From Mycolicibacter sp. MU0083 (GTDB taxonomy: Bacteria > Actinomycetota > Actinomycetes > Mycobacteriales > Mycobacteriaceae): a stretch of 64,000 nt of DNA. The stretch lies in NCBI RefSeq assembly GCF_963378075.1, contig NZ_OY726394.1, positions 1,240,001 through 1,304,000 on the forward strand. Direction: 5' to 3'. Made by a program: the position numbers and the translations under genes. Below, in pieces: positions 13,170-22,201 of this stretch. The notes under the pieces are model-generated. The model made no database searches and was not told the DNA's origin. It saw nothing but the letters and a program-made list of their open reading frames with translations. Each line of letters opens with the position of its first letter. The first letter of the stretch is position 1.

Positions 13170-14774
13170 TCACAGCGGGCCGGCCAACACGGTGGGCTGC
13201 TCGTAGCCACGCAACACGATCGAGTCGCCCATCACCCACTGGGCCTGCTCGTCGAGGTCTGCGGCGTAGACGGTCTTCGCCGTCGTCAGCAGTGGCCGGG
13301 GCAGGGTTTTGGCCAATTCGCACAATCGGGCGGCCTCGTTGACCGGCTCGCCGATCACGGTGTATTCGAAACGCTCTTTGGCGCCGACGTTTCCGGCGAC
13401 GACCTGCCCGGCGGCCACACCGATTCCGGCCTTGATCTCCGGTACTTCGTCGGCCAGTCGGTACAGGATGGCCCGGGCCGCCGCCAGTGCCTGGCCCTCG
13501 GGCTGATCGAGGTGGTTGGGGGCGCCGAAGATCGCCAGCGTCGCGTCTCCCTCGAACTTGTTGATCAGACCCTGGTGACGGTCGACTTCGTCGACGACCA
13601 CCGCGAAGAACCGGTTCAGTAACGTGACGACTTCGGTGGCCGGTTTGTTGGTCACGATCTGCGTCGAACCGACGATATCGACGAAGATGACTGCGACGTG
13701 GCGCTCTTCGCCACCGAGCTGGATCTGGTCGCGTTCTGCGGCTGCGGCGACCTCGCGCCCGACGTGCCGGCCGAACAGGTCGCGAACCCGTTCACGCTCC
13801 CGCAGGCCGTGCACCATCGCGTTGAAGCCGCTCTGTAACTCGCCGAGTTCGGTGCCGTCGAACACCACCAGGTCGCCCTGCAGGTTGCCCTGCTCGACGC
13901 GCTTGAGGGCGGCACGCACCACGCGCACGGGAGTCGCGGTGAGCCACGACAGGATCAGCATCAACAGAAAACCGAAGACCAGGGCCGTAAGGGAAGCGAT
14001 GAAGATCGCGATCCCGAACTGTGTCAGGGTCAGGTTTTTCAGCACCACCGCGAACAGGGCGGTGAGTGCGATACCCAGAATCGGCACCCCGGAGGTCAGA
14101 AACCAGACCATCATGGTCCGGCCCATGACACCCGACAGGATTCGCCGCGGTGGCGGGCCCGCCGACAACGCCTGGGCCGCTACCGGGCGCAGCGCGAACT
14201 CGGTGAACAGATAGCAGGCGGTAGCCACCATGATGCCGCAGATGCTCACGGTGAACCCGATGATCGGAATGAAGATCGTGTCGTGCAGCCCGTAGAACAC
14301 GGTGAACAACGCGGTGCCGACGCCCCAGAAGGCCAGCACCACCTGTGCTACCCGCCACGGGGTCAGGAAGGCGTTGCGCTCGTCCTCGCGGGTGGGCGGG
14401 CGTTCCCGGATGGCCCAACTCAACTTCTTGATGGTGCGCCGGGTGATGCCGTAGGTGCCGACGATCAGTGCCGTGACGACGTAGGCCGGAACGATGCCGA
14501 AGGTCAACCACAGTGGCGCGTCGCTGAAGATGCTGGGTACCGGGAACGCCACGGTCACCAGTAGTGCCTCTACCGCGACGCCGAGCAGGTTCGTCCCGAC
14601 GATGACGACCGTCAGGATGAACTGGATGCGGATCCGGCGCAGGTATTGGCTCTCCGATACCTGACCGAGCAGCCAGGAGCCGTATTCGGGTGTCTCGGTC
14701 AGCCGACCGCTCTGACGGGTGAGCAATTCCAGAATGCGGCCCAGGCGTTGCGCGATCGTCTTCGGCGGCTTCAT
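13170..14774 (-). CDS. Membrane class III adenylate/guanylate cyclase with HAMP domain
   Basis: The 534-residue protein has about six membrane helices (roughly 50-275), a HAMP linker (about 280-330) and a class III cyclase domain (about 355-520). Metal-binding residues are Asp366 (FVDIVGST) and Asp410 (NKFEGD). Lys406 contacts the base, Thr472 occupies the second base-specifying position (YTVIG), and Asn479 and Arg483 are the transition-state residues. The Lys/Thr pair is typical of class IIIb, to which the Mtb Rv1318c-Rv1320c cyclases belong. It makes cAMP at the membrane, presumably in response to a signal sensed by the membrane part. Mtb has three tandem copies here; this genome has one. 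It converges on glsA with a 7-base gap. Confidence 0.93.
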   Translation of the reverse strand: MKPPKTIAQRLGRILELLTRQSGRLTETPEYGSWLLGQVSESQYLRRIRIQFILTVVIVGTNLLGVAVEALLVTVAFPVPSIFSDAPLWLTFGIVPAYVVTALIVGTYGITRRTIKKLSWAIRERPPTREDERNAFLTPWRVAQVVLAFWGVGTALFTVFYGLHDTIFIPIIGFTVSICGIMVATACYLFTEFALRPVAAQALSAGPPPRRILSGVMGRTMMVWFLTSGVPILGIALTALFAVVLKNLTLTQFGIAIFIASLTALVFGFLLMLILSWLTATPVRVVRAALKRVEQGNLQGDLVVFDGTELGELQSGFNAMVHGLRERERVRDLFGRHVGREVAAAAERDQIQLGGEERHVAVIFVDIVGSTQIVTNKPATEVVTLLNRFFAVVVDEVDRHQGLINKFEGDATLAIFGAPNHLDQPEGQALAAARAILYRLADEVPEIKAGIGVAAGQVVAGNVGAKERFEYTVIGEPVNEAARLCELAKTLPRPLLTTAKTVYAADLDEQAQWVMGDSIVLRGYEQPTVLAGPL

Positions 14775-14821
14775 CGTGGCGTAAGAATAATTGGTCGACT
14801 GCGGGCTTTAAGGTGGTTCGG

Positions 14822-15496
14822 ATGCGACTCGTGATCGCCCAATGCACCGTCGACTACGTCGGACGGCTCACCGCACACCTGCCCTCTGCCCGACGCCTGC
14901 TGCTGTTGAAGGCCGACGGATCGGTCAGCGTGCACGCCGACGACCGTGCCTATAAGCCGCTGAACTGGATGAGTCCGCCGTGCCGGCTCGTCGAGGAGAG
15001 CGGCGGCGAGTATCCGGTGTGGGTGGTGGCGAACAACAAGACCGGCGACCAACTGCGGATCACCATCGAGGAGATCGAGCACGACTCGAGCCATGAGTTG
15101 GGCGTCGACCCCGGACTGGTGAAAGACGGCGTGGAGGCGCAACTGCAGATGCTGCTGGCCGAACACGTCGAACTCCTCGGCGAGGGCTACTCGCTGGTGC
15201 GCCGGGAGTACATGACCGCTATCGGTCCGGTCGATCTGCTGTGCCGTGACGAAAAGGGCCGCGCGGTCGCGGTCGAGATCAAACGGCGCGGCGAGATCGA
15301 CGGTGTGGAACAGCTCACGCGCTATCTGGAATTGCTCAACCGGGACAGCCTGCTTGCGCCGGTCAGCGGAGTGTTCGCCGCCCAACAGATCAAGCCGCAG
15401 GCCCGCACACTGGCCACCGACCGCGGTATCCGTTGTCTGACATTGGATTATGATGCGATGCGCGGCATGGACAGCGACGAATACCGACTGTTCTGA
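14822..15496 (+). CDS. nucS: Mismatch-specific endonuclease NucS/EndoMS
   Basis: The 224-residue protein matches actinobacterial NucS, which cuts both strands at mismatches and replaces MutS/MutL in mycobacteria. The N-terminal beta domain (1-110) is followed by a RecB-like nuclease core with Asp138 (GPVDLL), Glu152 and Lys154 ([18 protein letters not shown]). It ends [17 protein letters not shown]; acidic C-terminal tails of this kind bind the beta clamp in the family. The ATG at 14822 has AAGG nine bases upstream and matches the usual MRLVIAQC start; GTG at 14813 is less likely. Its promoter region is shared with the divergent cyclase gene. Confidence 0.95.
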   Translation: MRLVIAQCTVDYVGRLTAHLPSARRLLLLKADGSVSVHADDRAYKPLNWMSPPCRLVEESGGEYPVWVVANNKTGDQLRITIEEIEHDSSHELGVDPGLVKDGVEAQLQMLLAEHVELLGEGYSLVRREYMTAIGPVDLLCRDEKGRAVAVEIKRRGEIDGVEQLTRYLELLNRDSLLAPVSGVFAAQQIKPQARTLATDRGIRCLTLDYDAMRGMDSDEYRLF

Positions 15497-15541
15497 CCTT
15501 TCGCCGGAATAGGAACGCGCAGTTGCGCGTTGGAGGAACCT

Positions 15542-16636
15542 GTGGCAGTCGATGATCTTTTCCAGCCCCTGACGGTGCGCTCGCTGACCGTGCCCAACCG
15601 GTTCGCGATGGCGCCCATGACGCGCCAGGCGTCGCCGAACGGCGTGCCCGGCAGCGACGTCGCCGAGTACTACCGCAAGCGAGCGGCCGGCGGTGTCGGG
15701 CTGATCATCACCGAGGGCATCCGATTGCCCGATCCCGCCGCGGGATATCCCGCCAGCATTCCCACGATCGCCGGCGACGAAGCGTTACGGGGCTGGACCC
15801 GAGTCATCGACGGTGTGCACGCCGAGGGCGCCACGATCGCGGCGCAGTTGTGGCACCAGGGCGTCGAGCGGCGCGACGACGACGGGGTGGAACCCGTCGG
15901 CCCGTCGGGCATCGACGGGCACGGTCAGCCGCGTGGCCGCGCGCTGCGCACCGACGAGCTTCCCGCGATGGCACAGCTCTACGCCGACAGTGCGGTCACC
16001 GCACAACAGCTCGGCTTCGACGCGGTCGAGATCCACGGAGCCCACGGCTACCTGTTGGACGAATTCTTCTGGGAACGCACCAACCGTCGTACCGACGGCT
16101 ACGGCGGTTCGGCGGCCGAGCGGACCCGGTTCCCGGCCGAAGTGGTGGCGGCGGTGCGTGCGGCGGTCGGCCCGGACTATCCGATCATCTTCCGGTTCTC
16201 ACAGTGGAAGGGCACCGACTACGCGGCGTCGCTGGTCGACGATCCCACACAGCTGAACGAACTGCTCACGCCGTTGATCGACGCAGGCGTCGATGTGCTG
16301 CACCCGTCGACGCGCAGGCATTACGTACCCGGTTTCCCGGAGCACGACAGCGAATTGAGCCTGGCCGGATGGACCAAGAAGGTCACCGGGATGCCCGTCA
16401 TCGCGGTCGGTTCGGTCGGTCTGGAAACGCAGTTCCGCAGCGAGAAGAAGGGCGAGCTGATCGCGCCCGCGCCGGTCGACCGGCTGGTCGAACAGTTCGA
16501 CGCCGGGGAGTTCGACGTCGTCGCGATCGGGCGTGCCCTGCTGGCCGACCCGACCTGGGTGAATCGGCTGCGCGACGGGAACCTGGACGGTTTCGCCGGC
16601 TACGACGTCGTCGCCGCCCTGTCCGCCCTTGCCTGA
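15542..16636 (+). CDS. NADH:flavin oxidoreductase, Old Yellow Enzyme family
   Basis: This 364-residue TIM-barrel flavoenzyme carries OYE signatures: VPNRFAMAPMTR near the N-terminus, AAQLWHQG, and the active-site stretch FDAVEIHGAHGYLLDEFFW. The C-terminal IGRALLADPTWVNRLRDG binds FMN phosphate. It probably reduces activated double bonds of enones or related electrophiles with NAD(P)H. The start is GTG at 15542, preceded by GGAGG at 15532-15536. It lies between nucS and the Rv1322-like gene, where Mtb has no OYE, so it looks like an insertion into a conserved gene order. The substrate cannot be read from the sequence. Confidence 0.9.
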   Translation: MAVDDLFQPLTVRSLTVPNRFAMAPMTRQASPNGVPGSDVAEYYRKRAAGGVGLIITEGIRLPDPAAGYPASIPTIAGDEALRGWTRVIDGVHAEGATIAAQLWHQGVERRDDDGVEPVGPSGIDGHGQPRGRALRTDELPAMAQLYADSAVTAQQLGFDAVEIHGAHGYLLDEFFWERTNRRTDGYGGSAAERTRFPAEVVAAVRAAVGPDYPIIFRFSQWKGTDYAASLVDDPTQLNELLTPLIDAGVDVLHPSTRRHYVPGFPEHDSELSLAGWTKKVTGMPVIAVGSVGLETQFRSEKKGELIAPAPVDRLVEQFDAGEFDVVAIGRALLADPTWVNRLRDGNLDGFAGYDVVAALSALA

Positions 16637-16656
16637 TCGTCATTAGGCTGGCCGGT

Positions 16657-16953
16657 ATGGCCCGTCGTCGCAGTCCTTCGCGTCGGCAACAACCGTTCCG
16701 GCCGCTGCCGGTGCAACAACGCGTGGAGACCGGGCCGGACGGCTATGAATACGTGGTGCTGTCGATCGCCGGGTCGCGGGCGCTAAAGGTGTATCGCTGC
16801 CCCGGATGTGATCACGAAATCCGTTGCGGCATAGCCCATGTAGTGGTGTGGCCGGCCGATCTCGGTGAAGAGGCCGGTGACGACCGCAGGCATTGGCACA
16901 CGCCGTGCTGGGCCAACCGCCACAATCGGGGCCCCACCCGCAAGTGGTCTTGA
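16657..16953 (+). CDS. Small conserved zinc-ribbon-like protein (Rv1322-like)
   Basis: The 98-residue protein has a basic start (ARRRSPSRRQ), a CPGC motif at about residues 50-53, a further Cys in IRCGIAHVVVW, and a C-terminal HWHTPCWANRH. These Cys and His residues could bind one zinc ion; together with the Trp-rich tail they resemble a degraded HNH or zinc-ribbon fold. Length and position match the Mtb hypothetical Rv1322. Some databases label such proteins ATP/GTP-binding, which I see no motif to support. It ends one base before the convergent epimerase gene ends. Confidence 0.8.
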   Translation: MARRRSPSRRQQPFRPLPVQQRVETGPDGYEYVVLSIAGSRALKVYRCPGCDHEIRCGIAHVVVWPADLGEEAGDDRRHWHTPCWANRHNRGPTRKWS

Positions 16954-16954
16954 A

Positions 16955-17443
16955 TCAGTGGGCCGACTCGGCGGCCGGCTCGACCAGTTCGACGAGCACG
17001 CCCCCGGCATCCTTGGGGTGGATGAAGTTGATCCGCGAGTTCGACGTACCGCGCCGCGGTGCCTCGTAGAGCAGGCGCACGCCCTGCTCGCGCAGCCGCT
17101 CGGAGAGAGCGTCGATGTCGCTGGTGCGGTAGGCGAGCTGCTGCAGACCGGGGCCGCGCTTGTCCAGGAACTTCGCGATGGTCGATGAGTCGTCGATCGG
17201 AGCCATCAGCTGAATCTGGGCACTGCCGACCGGCGCGCCGCGAACCGCCAGCATCGCCTCGACGATGCCCTGCTCCTCGTTGACCTCTTCGTGCAGCACG
17301 ATCATCCCGAGCTGGTCGTGGTACCACTTCTTGGCCACTTCCAGGTCCGGGACCGCGATACCGACATGGTCGATCGCCGTCACCAAGGCCGAGGCCAGGG
17401 CGGGTCGTGCCTCAAAGGAGTCAGCGACGGATTCGGTCGTCAT
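16955..17443 (-). CDS. mmcE: Methylmalonyl-CoA epimerase
   Basis: The 162-residue protein belongs to the glyoxalase/VOC fold. IDHVGIAVPDLEVAKKWYHD opens the first module, QIQLMAPIDDSSTIAKFL carries the central metal-binding segment, and GLQQLAYRTSDID and GGVLVELVEP the second. It interconverts (S)- and (R)-methylmalonyl-CoA in propionate and odd-chain lipid breakdown, upstream of the B12-dependent mutase that uses the cofactor made by the adenosyltransferase at 734-1324. The frame is open upstream to 17683 but MTTESV at 17443 fits the family (Mtb Rv1322A). It is divergent from fadA4, with 82 bases between. Confidence 0.94.
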   Translation of the reverse strand: MTTESVADSFEARPALASALVTAIDHVGIAVPDLEVAKKWYHDQLGMIVLHEEVNEEQGIVEAMLAVRGAPVGSAQIQLMAPIDDSSTIAKFLDKRGPGLQQLAYRTSDIDALSERLREQGVRLLYEAPRRGTSNSRINFIHPKDAGGVLVELVEPAAESAH

Positions 17444-17525
17444 AGTTGTAACGGTAACCTGAGCGGAAACATCGCGCTGAGCCGACCGGACAGATCGGCC
17501 CTTCAAACCCGCCCGGGAGGTAGTC

Positions 17526-18707
17526 ATGACGACATCGGTGATCGTTGCTGGGGCTCGGACCCCGATCGGCAAGCTGATGGGTTCGCTGAAGGATTTCTCC
17601 GGCACCGACCTGGGTGCCATCGCCATCGCCGGGGCGTTGGAGAAGGCGCGGGTACCCGCGTCGCTGGTCGAGTACGTGATCATGGGGCAGGTCCTGACCG
17701 CGGGTGCCGGTCAGATGCCGGCACGGCAGGCGTCGGTGGGCGCCGGGATCGGCTGGGACGTGCCGACCCTGACCATCAACAAGATGTGCCTGTCCGGGAT
17801 CGACGCCATCGCCCTGGCCGACCAGCTGATCCGCGCCGGTGAGTTCGAGGTCGTCGTCGCCGGCGGGCAGGAGTCCATGAGCAAGGCCCCGCACCTGCTG
17901 CTGGACAGCCGCTCGGGCTACAAGTACGGCGACGTGACGGTGCGCGACCACCTCGCCTACGACGGCCTGCACGATGTCTTCACCGACCAGCCGATGGGCG
18001 CGCTCACCGAACAGCGCAACGACACCGACAAGTTCACCCGCGCCGAGCAGGACGAGTTCGCCGCCGAATCGCACCGTAGGGCCGCCGCGGCGTGGAAAGA
18101 CGGCGTGTACGCCGATGAGGTGGTGCCGGTGAAGATCCCGCAGCGCAAGGGGGATCCGCTGGAGTTCGCCGAGGACGAGGGCATCCGGGCCAACACCACC
18201 GCCGAATCGCTGAGCGGGCTCAAGCCGGCCTTCCGCTCCGACGGCACCATCACCGCCGGCTCGTCGTCGCAGATCTCCGACGGTGCCGCCGCGGTGGTGG
18301 TGATGAGCAAGGCCAAGGCGCAGGAGCTGGGCCTGGACTGGCTCTGCGAGATCGGCGCGCACGGCAACGTGGCCGGTCCGGACTCGACCCTGCAGTCCCA
18401 GCCGGCCAACGCCATCAAGAAGGCGATGCAACGCGAGGGCATCTCGGCCGACCAGCTCGACGTGGTGGAGATCAACGAGGCGTTCGCGGCGGTGTCGCTG
18501 GCCTCGACCAAGGAACTGGGACTGAACCCCGACGTCGTCAACGTGCACGGCGGCGCGATCGCGATGGGCCACCCGATCGGGATGTCCGGGGCGCGCATCA
18601 CCCTGCACGCCGCCCTCGAGCTCAAGCGGCGTGGTTCGGGGTATGCGGTCGCCGCGCTGTGCGGTGCCGGTGGCCAGGGTGACGCGCTGATCCTGCGCGC
18701 CGGCTAG
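17526..18707 (+). CDS. fadA4: Acetyl-CoA C-acetyltransferase (thiolase)
   Basis: This 393-residue thiolase has the acylated nucleophile Cys88 in INKMCLSG, the catalytic His349 in [11 protein letters not shown], and the proton-donor Cys379 in CGAGGQGDA. It condenses or cleaves acetoacetyl-CoA, feeding acetyl-CoA use or breakdown. The ATG at 17526 follows GGGAGG at 17514-17519. It matches Mtb FadA4 (Rv1323) in position and length. A small perfect 6-bp hairpin (about 18717-18730) follows the stop and could be a weak terminator. Confidence 0.95.
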   Translation: MTTSVIVAGARTPIGKLMGSLKDFSGTDLGAIAIAGALEKARVPASLVEYVIMGQVLTAGAGQMPARQASVGAGIGWDVPTLTINKMCLSGIDAIALADQLIRAGEFEVVVAGGQESMSKAPHLLLDSRSGYKYGDVTVRDHLAYDGLHDVFTDQPMGALTEQRNDTDKFTRAEQDEFAAESHRRAAAAWKDGVYADEVVPVKIPQRKGDPLEFAEDEGIRANTTAESLSGLKPAFRSDGTITAGSSSQISDGAAAVVVMSKAKAQELGLDWLCEIGAHGNVAGPDSTLQSQPANAIKKAMQREGISADQLDVVEINEAFAAVSLASTKELGLNPDVVNVHGGAIAMGHPIGMSGARITLHAALELKRRGSGYAVAALCGAGGQGDALILRAG

Positions 18708-18851
18708 CGATCTCCCTACGCTTGCGTAGGTTGCTGGGGGCTCGGAGCCGTCCCGTCGCGCCGCCGTGTTGTGATCTTGGTCATAGCGGTGGGCGGCGGG
18801 CAGGCGGCGGCCCTCGGCGTGGCTGCGGGGCGGCGTGACAGACTTGACGGC

Positions 18852-19763
18852 GTGACGCGTCCTCGACCTTCGATCGGACCGGCTCTGGCCGGAGCAGTGG
18901 ATCTGTCCGGCCTCAAGCAGCCGGCTCAACCCGCCGGCGGCGCCGGCAGCGCCGCGGCCCCGCCGGGCGCCACCGAGATCACCGAGGCCAACTTCGAAGA
19001 CGAGGTGTTGGTCCGGTCCAACCAGGTGCCGGTGGTGGTGCTGCTGTGGTCCCCGCGCAGTGAGGCCTGCATTCAGTTGGCCGATACCCTGGCCGCGCTC
19101 GCGCAGGCCGACAACGCCGACGGCAGGGCCAAGTGGGCGCTGGCCACCGTCAACGTCGATGTCGCGCCACGGGTGGCGCAGGTGTTCGGGGTAGACGCCG
19201 TACCTACCGTGGTGGCGCTGGCCGCCGGCCAACCGGTCACCAGCTTCCAGGGCCCCCAGCCGCCCGACCAGCTGCGTCGCTGGGTCGATTCGCTGGTGTC
19301 GGCCACCGCGGGCAAGCTCTCCGGGGGCGCCGACCCCGAGCAGCCCGAAGAAGTCGATCCGGTGCTGGCGCAGGCACGCGAGCATCTCGACGCCGGCGAC
19401 TTCGCGGCGGCTCGCGTCGCGTATCAAACGTTGCTGGACTCCGATCCCAACCACGCGGAGGCCAAGGGGGCGCTGCGTCAGCTGACGTTCCTGGAGCGGG
19501 CGACCGGCCGGCAGCCCGATGCGCTCGCGCAGGCCGACGCCGACCCGTCCGACATCGAGGCGGCACTGGCAGCCGCCGACGTGCAGATCCTCAACCAGGA
19601 CGTCACGGCGGCATTCGACCGGCTGATCGCGCTGGTGCGGCGGACCGCCGGCGACGACCGCGCGACGGTGCGGACCCGACTGGTGGAACTGTTCGAGTTG
19701 TTCGACCCCGCCGATCCGGAGGTCGTGGCCGGCCGGCGCAACCTGGCCAACGCGCTGTACTGA
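18852..19763 (+). CDS. Thioredoxin-fold/TPR protein without CxxC (CnoX/YbbN-like)
   Basis: The 303-residue protein has an N-terminal thioredoxin domain (about 43-155) and a C-terminal TPR-like helical region (about 170-303, with AREHLDAGDFAAARVAYQ). At the place of the redox site WCGPC it reads WSPRS (residues 66-70), so both active cysteines are serine; one Cys remains at 73. The cis-proline loop VDAVPTVVAL is kept. This layout is that of CnoX/YbbN co-chaperones, which hold unfolded proteins rather than reduce disulfides. It matches Mtb Rv1324. The GTG at 18852 gives the Mtb length; a longer frame from 18771 is low-complexity and rejected. The PE_PGRS24 gene that follows in Mtb is absent. 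Confidence 0.88.
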   Translation: MTRPRPSIGPALAGAVDLSGLKQPAQPAGGAGSAAAPPGATEITEANFEDEVLVRSNQVPVVVLLWSPRSEACIQLADTLAALAQADNADGRAKWALATVNVDVAPRVAQVFGVDAVPTVVALAAGQPVTSFQGPQPPDQLRRWVDSLVSATAGKLSGGADPEQPEEVDPVLAQAREHLDAGDFAAARVAYQTLLDSDPNHAEAKGALRQLTFLERATGRQPDALAQADADPSDIEAALAAADVQILNQDVTAAFDRLIALVRRTAGDDRATVRTRLVELFELFDPADPEVVAGRRNLANALY

Positions 19764-19803
19764 TTCCGGCGAGTCTTCGAGGGAGCGGCCGGACGCCGGC
19801 AGG

Positions 19804-22020
19804 TCAGTCGGGTGCCAGCCACAGCGCCGACAGGGCCGGCAGCGTCAGCGCCGCCGACGCCGGCCTGCCGTGCCAGGGCTGATCGATGGCATCGACGCCG
19901 CCCAGGTTGCCGTCGCCGCGACCGCGGTACCCGACCGCGTCGGTGTTGAGCACCTCGCGCCAACGGCCCGCGCGGGGTAACCCCAGTCGGTAGTCGGTGT
20001 GCGGGACACCGGCGAAGTTGAACACACAGGCCAACACCGAGCCGTCGGTGCCGAAGCGTAGGAAACTCAGCACGTTGTTGGTGGAATCGTTGGCGTCGAT
20101 CCAGGAGTAGCCTCGCGGGTCGGTGTCCTGGGTCCACAGCGCCGGGAGTGACCGGTAGTGGGTGTTGAGATCGGCGACCAGACGAAGGATGCCGGCGGAG
20201 TAGCCGTCCGGTTCGACCTCGGGATCGAGCTGGAACCAGTCCACGCCGCGTTCGTGACACCATTCGCTGCGCTGGCCGAATTCCTGTCCCATGAACAGCA
20301 ATTGCTTACCCGGGTGCGACCACTGGTAGGTCAGCAGTGTGCGCAGTCCGGCGGCCTTGAGATGGTCGTCGCCCGGCATCCTCGACCACAGCGTGCCCTT
20401 GCCGTGGACCACCTCGTCGTGGCTGATCGGCAGCACGTAGTTCTCGCTGTACGCGTAGAGCATCGAGAACGTCATGTGGTGGTGGTGGTAGCTGCGATGC
20501 ACCGGATCGTGCCCCAGGTAGGCCAGCGTGTCGTGCATCCAGCCCATGTTCCACTTCATCGAAAAACCCAGGCCGCCAAGGCCGGTATCCCGGGTGACGC
20601 CCGGCCACGACGTGGACTCCTCGGCGATGGTCACGATGCCCGGCGCGACCCGGTGCGTGGTGGCGTTGAGTTCCTGCAGGAACTGCACCGCCTCCAGGTT
20701 CTCGCGCCCACCGTGGATATTGGGGGTCCACTCACCGTCCGGCCGCGAATAGTCCAGGTACAGCATGGATGCCACCGCGTCCACCCGCAGGCCGTCCACG
20801 TGGTACTCGGTCAGCCAGTACAGCGCGTTGGCGACCAGGAAGTTGCGGACCTCCGGCCGGCCGAAGTCGAAGACGTAGGTGCCCCAGTCGAGTTGCTCGC
20901 CGCGCCGCGGATCGGAATGCTCGTAAAGCGGCGTTCCGTCGAATCGGCCGAGTGCCCAGTCGTCCTTGGGGAAGTGCGCCGGAACCCAGTCCACGATGAC
21001 GCCGATACCCGCGCCGTGCAGTGCGTCGACCAACGCCCGGAAATCATCCGGGGTACCGAACCGAGATGTGGGGGCGTAGTAGGACGTCACCTGGTAGCCC
21101 CACGACCCGCCGAACGGGTGCTCGGCGACCGGGAGCAACTCCACGTGCGTGAAGCCCTGTCGCACCACGTATTCGGTGAGTTCTACCGCGAGGCCGCGGT
21201 AGTCGAGCCCGGGCCGCCAGGAACCCAGATGCACCTCGTAGGTGCTCATCGGCTCGGTCACCGGATCCCGGGCCGCCCGCTGCGTCATCCAAGCGGCGTC
21301 GTTCCAGGCGTAGTCGCTGGACGTGACGACCGACGCGGTGCGCGGCGGCACTTCGGTGGCGAAGGCGAACGGGTCGGCGCGTTCGCTGACGGCACCGTCG
21401 GTGCTGTGCACACGGAACTTGTAGAGACCCGCGGCGGGAAACTCCGGGCAGAACAACTCCCATATCCCGGACGATCCCAGCGACCGCAGCGGCACGTCGT
21501 CGCCGGCCCATCCGTTGAAATCGCCGATCAGACTGACTCCGATGGCGTTGGGTGCCCACACCGCGAACGACACCCCGGATACCTCGCCGTCGGGTGTGGT
21601 GTAACTGCGGTGATGGGCTCCCATCACCTCCCACAGTCGCTCGTGGCGTCCCTCGGTGAACAGGTACAAATCCAGCTCGCCCAGCGTCGGCGCGAAGCGG
21701 TATCCGTCGGCGACGGTGTGCACCCCGGTGGGTTCGGCGAACCGGGCCGTTTCGGCGTAGTGCACCTCGAGTCGGTAGTCGACGACACCGGTGAACGGCA
21801 GCACGGTCGCGAACAAGCCGGAACCGAGATCGTGCATGACGAAGCGGTCCCCGCCGACGATCACCGCGATGCGGCGCGCACGTGGCCGCAGCGCACGTAC
21901 CACGGTGGTCGTGCCGTATTCGTGGGCCCCCAGGATGGCATGCGGATCGTGGTGCTCGCCCGCGAGCAGGCGGGCCAGATCGGCTGGAGCCGGCGCGAGA
22001 TTGCGCATCTCGGTGTTCAT
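19804..22020 (-). CDS. glgB: 1,4-alpha-glucan branching enzyme
   Basis: The 738-residue GH13 enzyme makes alpha-1,6 branches in glycogen and capsular glucan. It has N-terminal beta-sandwich domains ([34 protein letters not shown]), then the barrel with catalytic residues in [17 protein letters not shown] (Asp nucleophile), IVTIAEES (Glu acid) and [11 protein letters not shown] (Asp). The ATG at 22020 gives [12 protein letters not shown], close to the Mtb start; ATG at 22029 is equally possible. The frame stays open upstream to 22224 and carries a VPGRVEV stretch (see findings). In Mtb, glgE lies immediately upstream; here glgP follows divergently instead. Confidence 0.95.
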   Translation of the reverse strand: MNTEMRNLAPAPADLARLLAGEHHDPHAILGAHEYGTTTVVRALRPRARRIAVIVGGDRFVMHDLGSGLFATVLPFTGVVDYRLEVHYAETARFAEPTGVHTVADGYRFAPTLGELDLYLFTEGRHERLWEVMGAHHRSYTTPDGEVSGVSFAVWAPNAIGVSLIGDFNGWAGDDVPLRSLGSSGIWELFCPEFPAAGLYKFRVHSTDGAVSERADPFAFATEVPPRTASVVTSSDYAWNDAAWMTQRAARDPVTEPMSTYEVHLGSWRPGLDYRGLAVELTEYVVRQGFTHVELLPVAEHPFGGSWGYQVTSYYAPTSRFGTPDDFRALVDALHGAGIGVIVDWVPAHFPKDDWALGRFDGTPLYEHSDPRRGEQLDWGTYVFDFGRPEVRNFLVANALYWLTEYHVDGLRVDAVASMLYLDYSRPDGEWTPNIHGGRENLEAVQFLQELNATTHRVAPGIVTIAEESTSWPGVTRDTGLGGLGFSMKWNMGWMHDTLAYLGHDPVHRSYHHHHMTFSMLYAYSENYVLPISHDEVVHGKGTLWSRMPGDDHLKAAGLRTLLTYQWSHPGKQLLFMGQEFGQRSEWCHERGVDWFQLDPEVEPDGYSAGILRLVADLNTHYRSLPALWTQDTDPRGYSWIDANDSTNNVLSFLRFGTDGSVLACVFNFAGVPHTDYRLGLPRAGRWREVLNTDAVGYRGRGDGNLGGVDAIDQPWHGRPASAALTLPALSALWLAPD

Positions 22021-22201
22021 CGGCGGCATAGCAATTCGGTGTGGGCCGACCTCGACTCGGCCAGGCACCGCACTCCGTTCGTCGTCGTCGTTCCTCGTCG
22101 GGCTGTCTGCGCCAACGTTAACCGTCTCGACGTGCCGGCCGGTACCAGGCGACCGCTTCGTCATCGTCCAACCTCGCCGGCCCCTGGGTAAGGTGATGCC
22201 G

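Noticed and set aside
18717..18730. Hairpin CTACGC-TT-GCGTAG after fadA4 as terminator
   Set aside because: Only 6 bp with no T tract; too weak to call as a separate feature.
17421..19454. Long open frame on the minus strand (677 codons)
   Set aside because: It lies antisense to fadA4 and the CnoX-like gene and has the Arg/Gly/His-rich composition of a GC-driven shadow frame with no recognisable motif.
20158..22191. Long plus-strand frame opposite glgB
   Set aside because: Antisense shadow of a clear glgB gene; no conserved sequence and no ribosome site.
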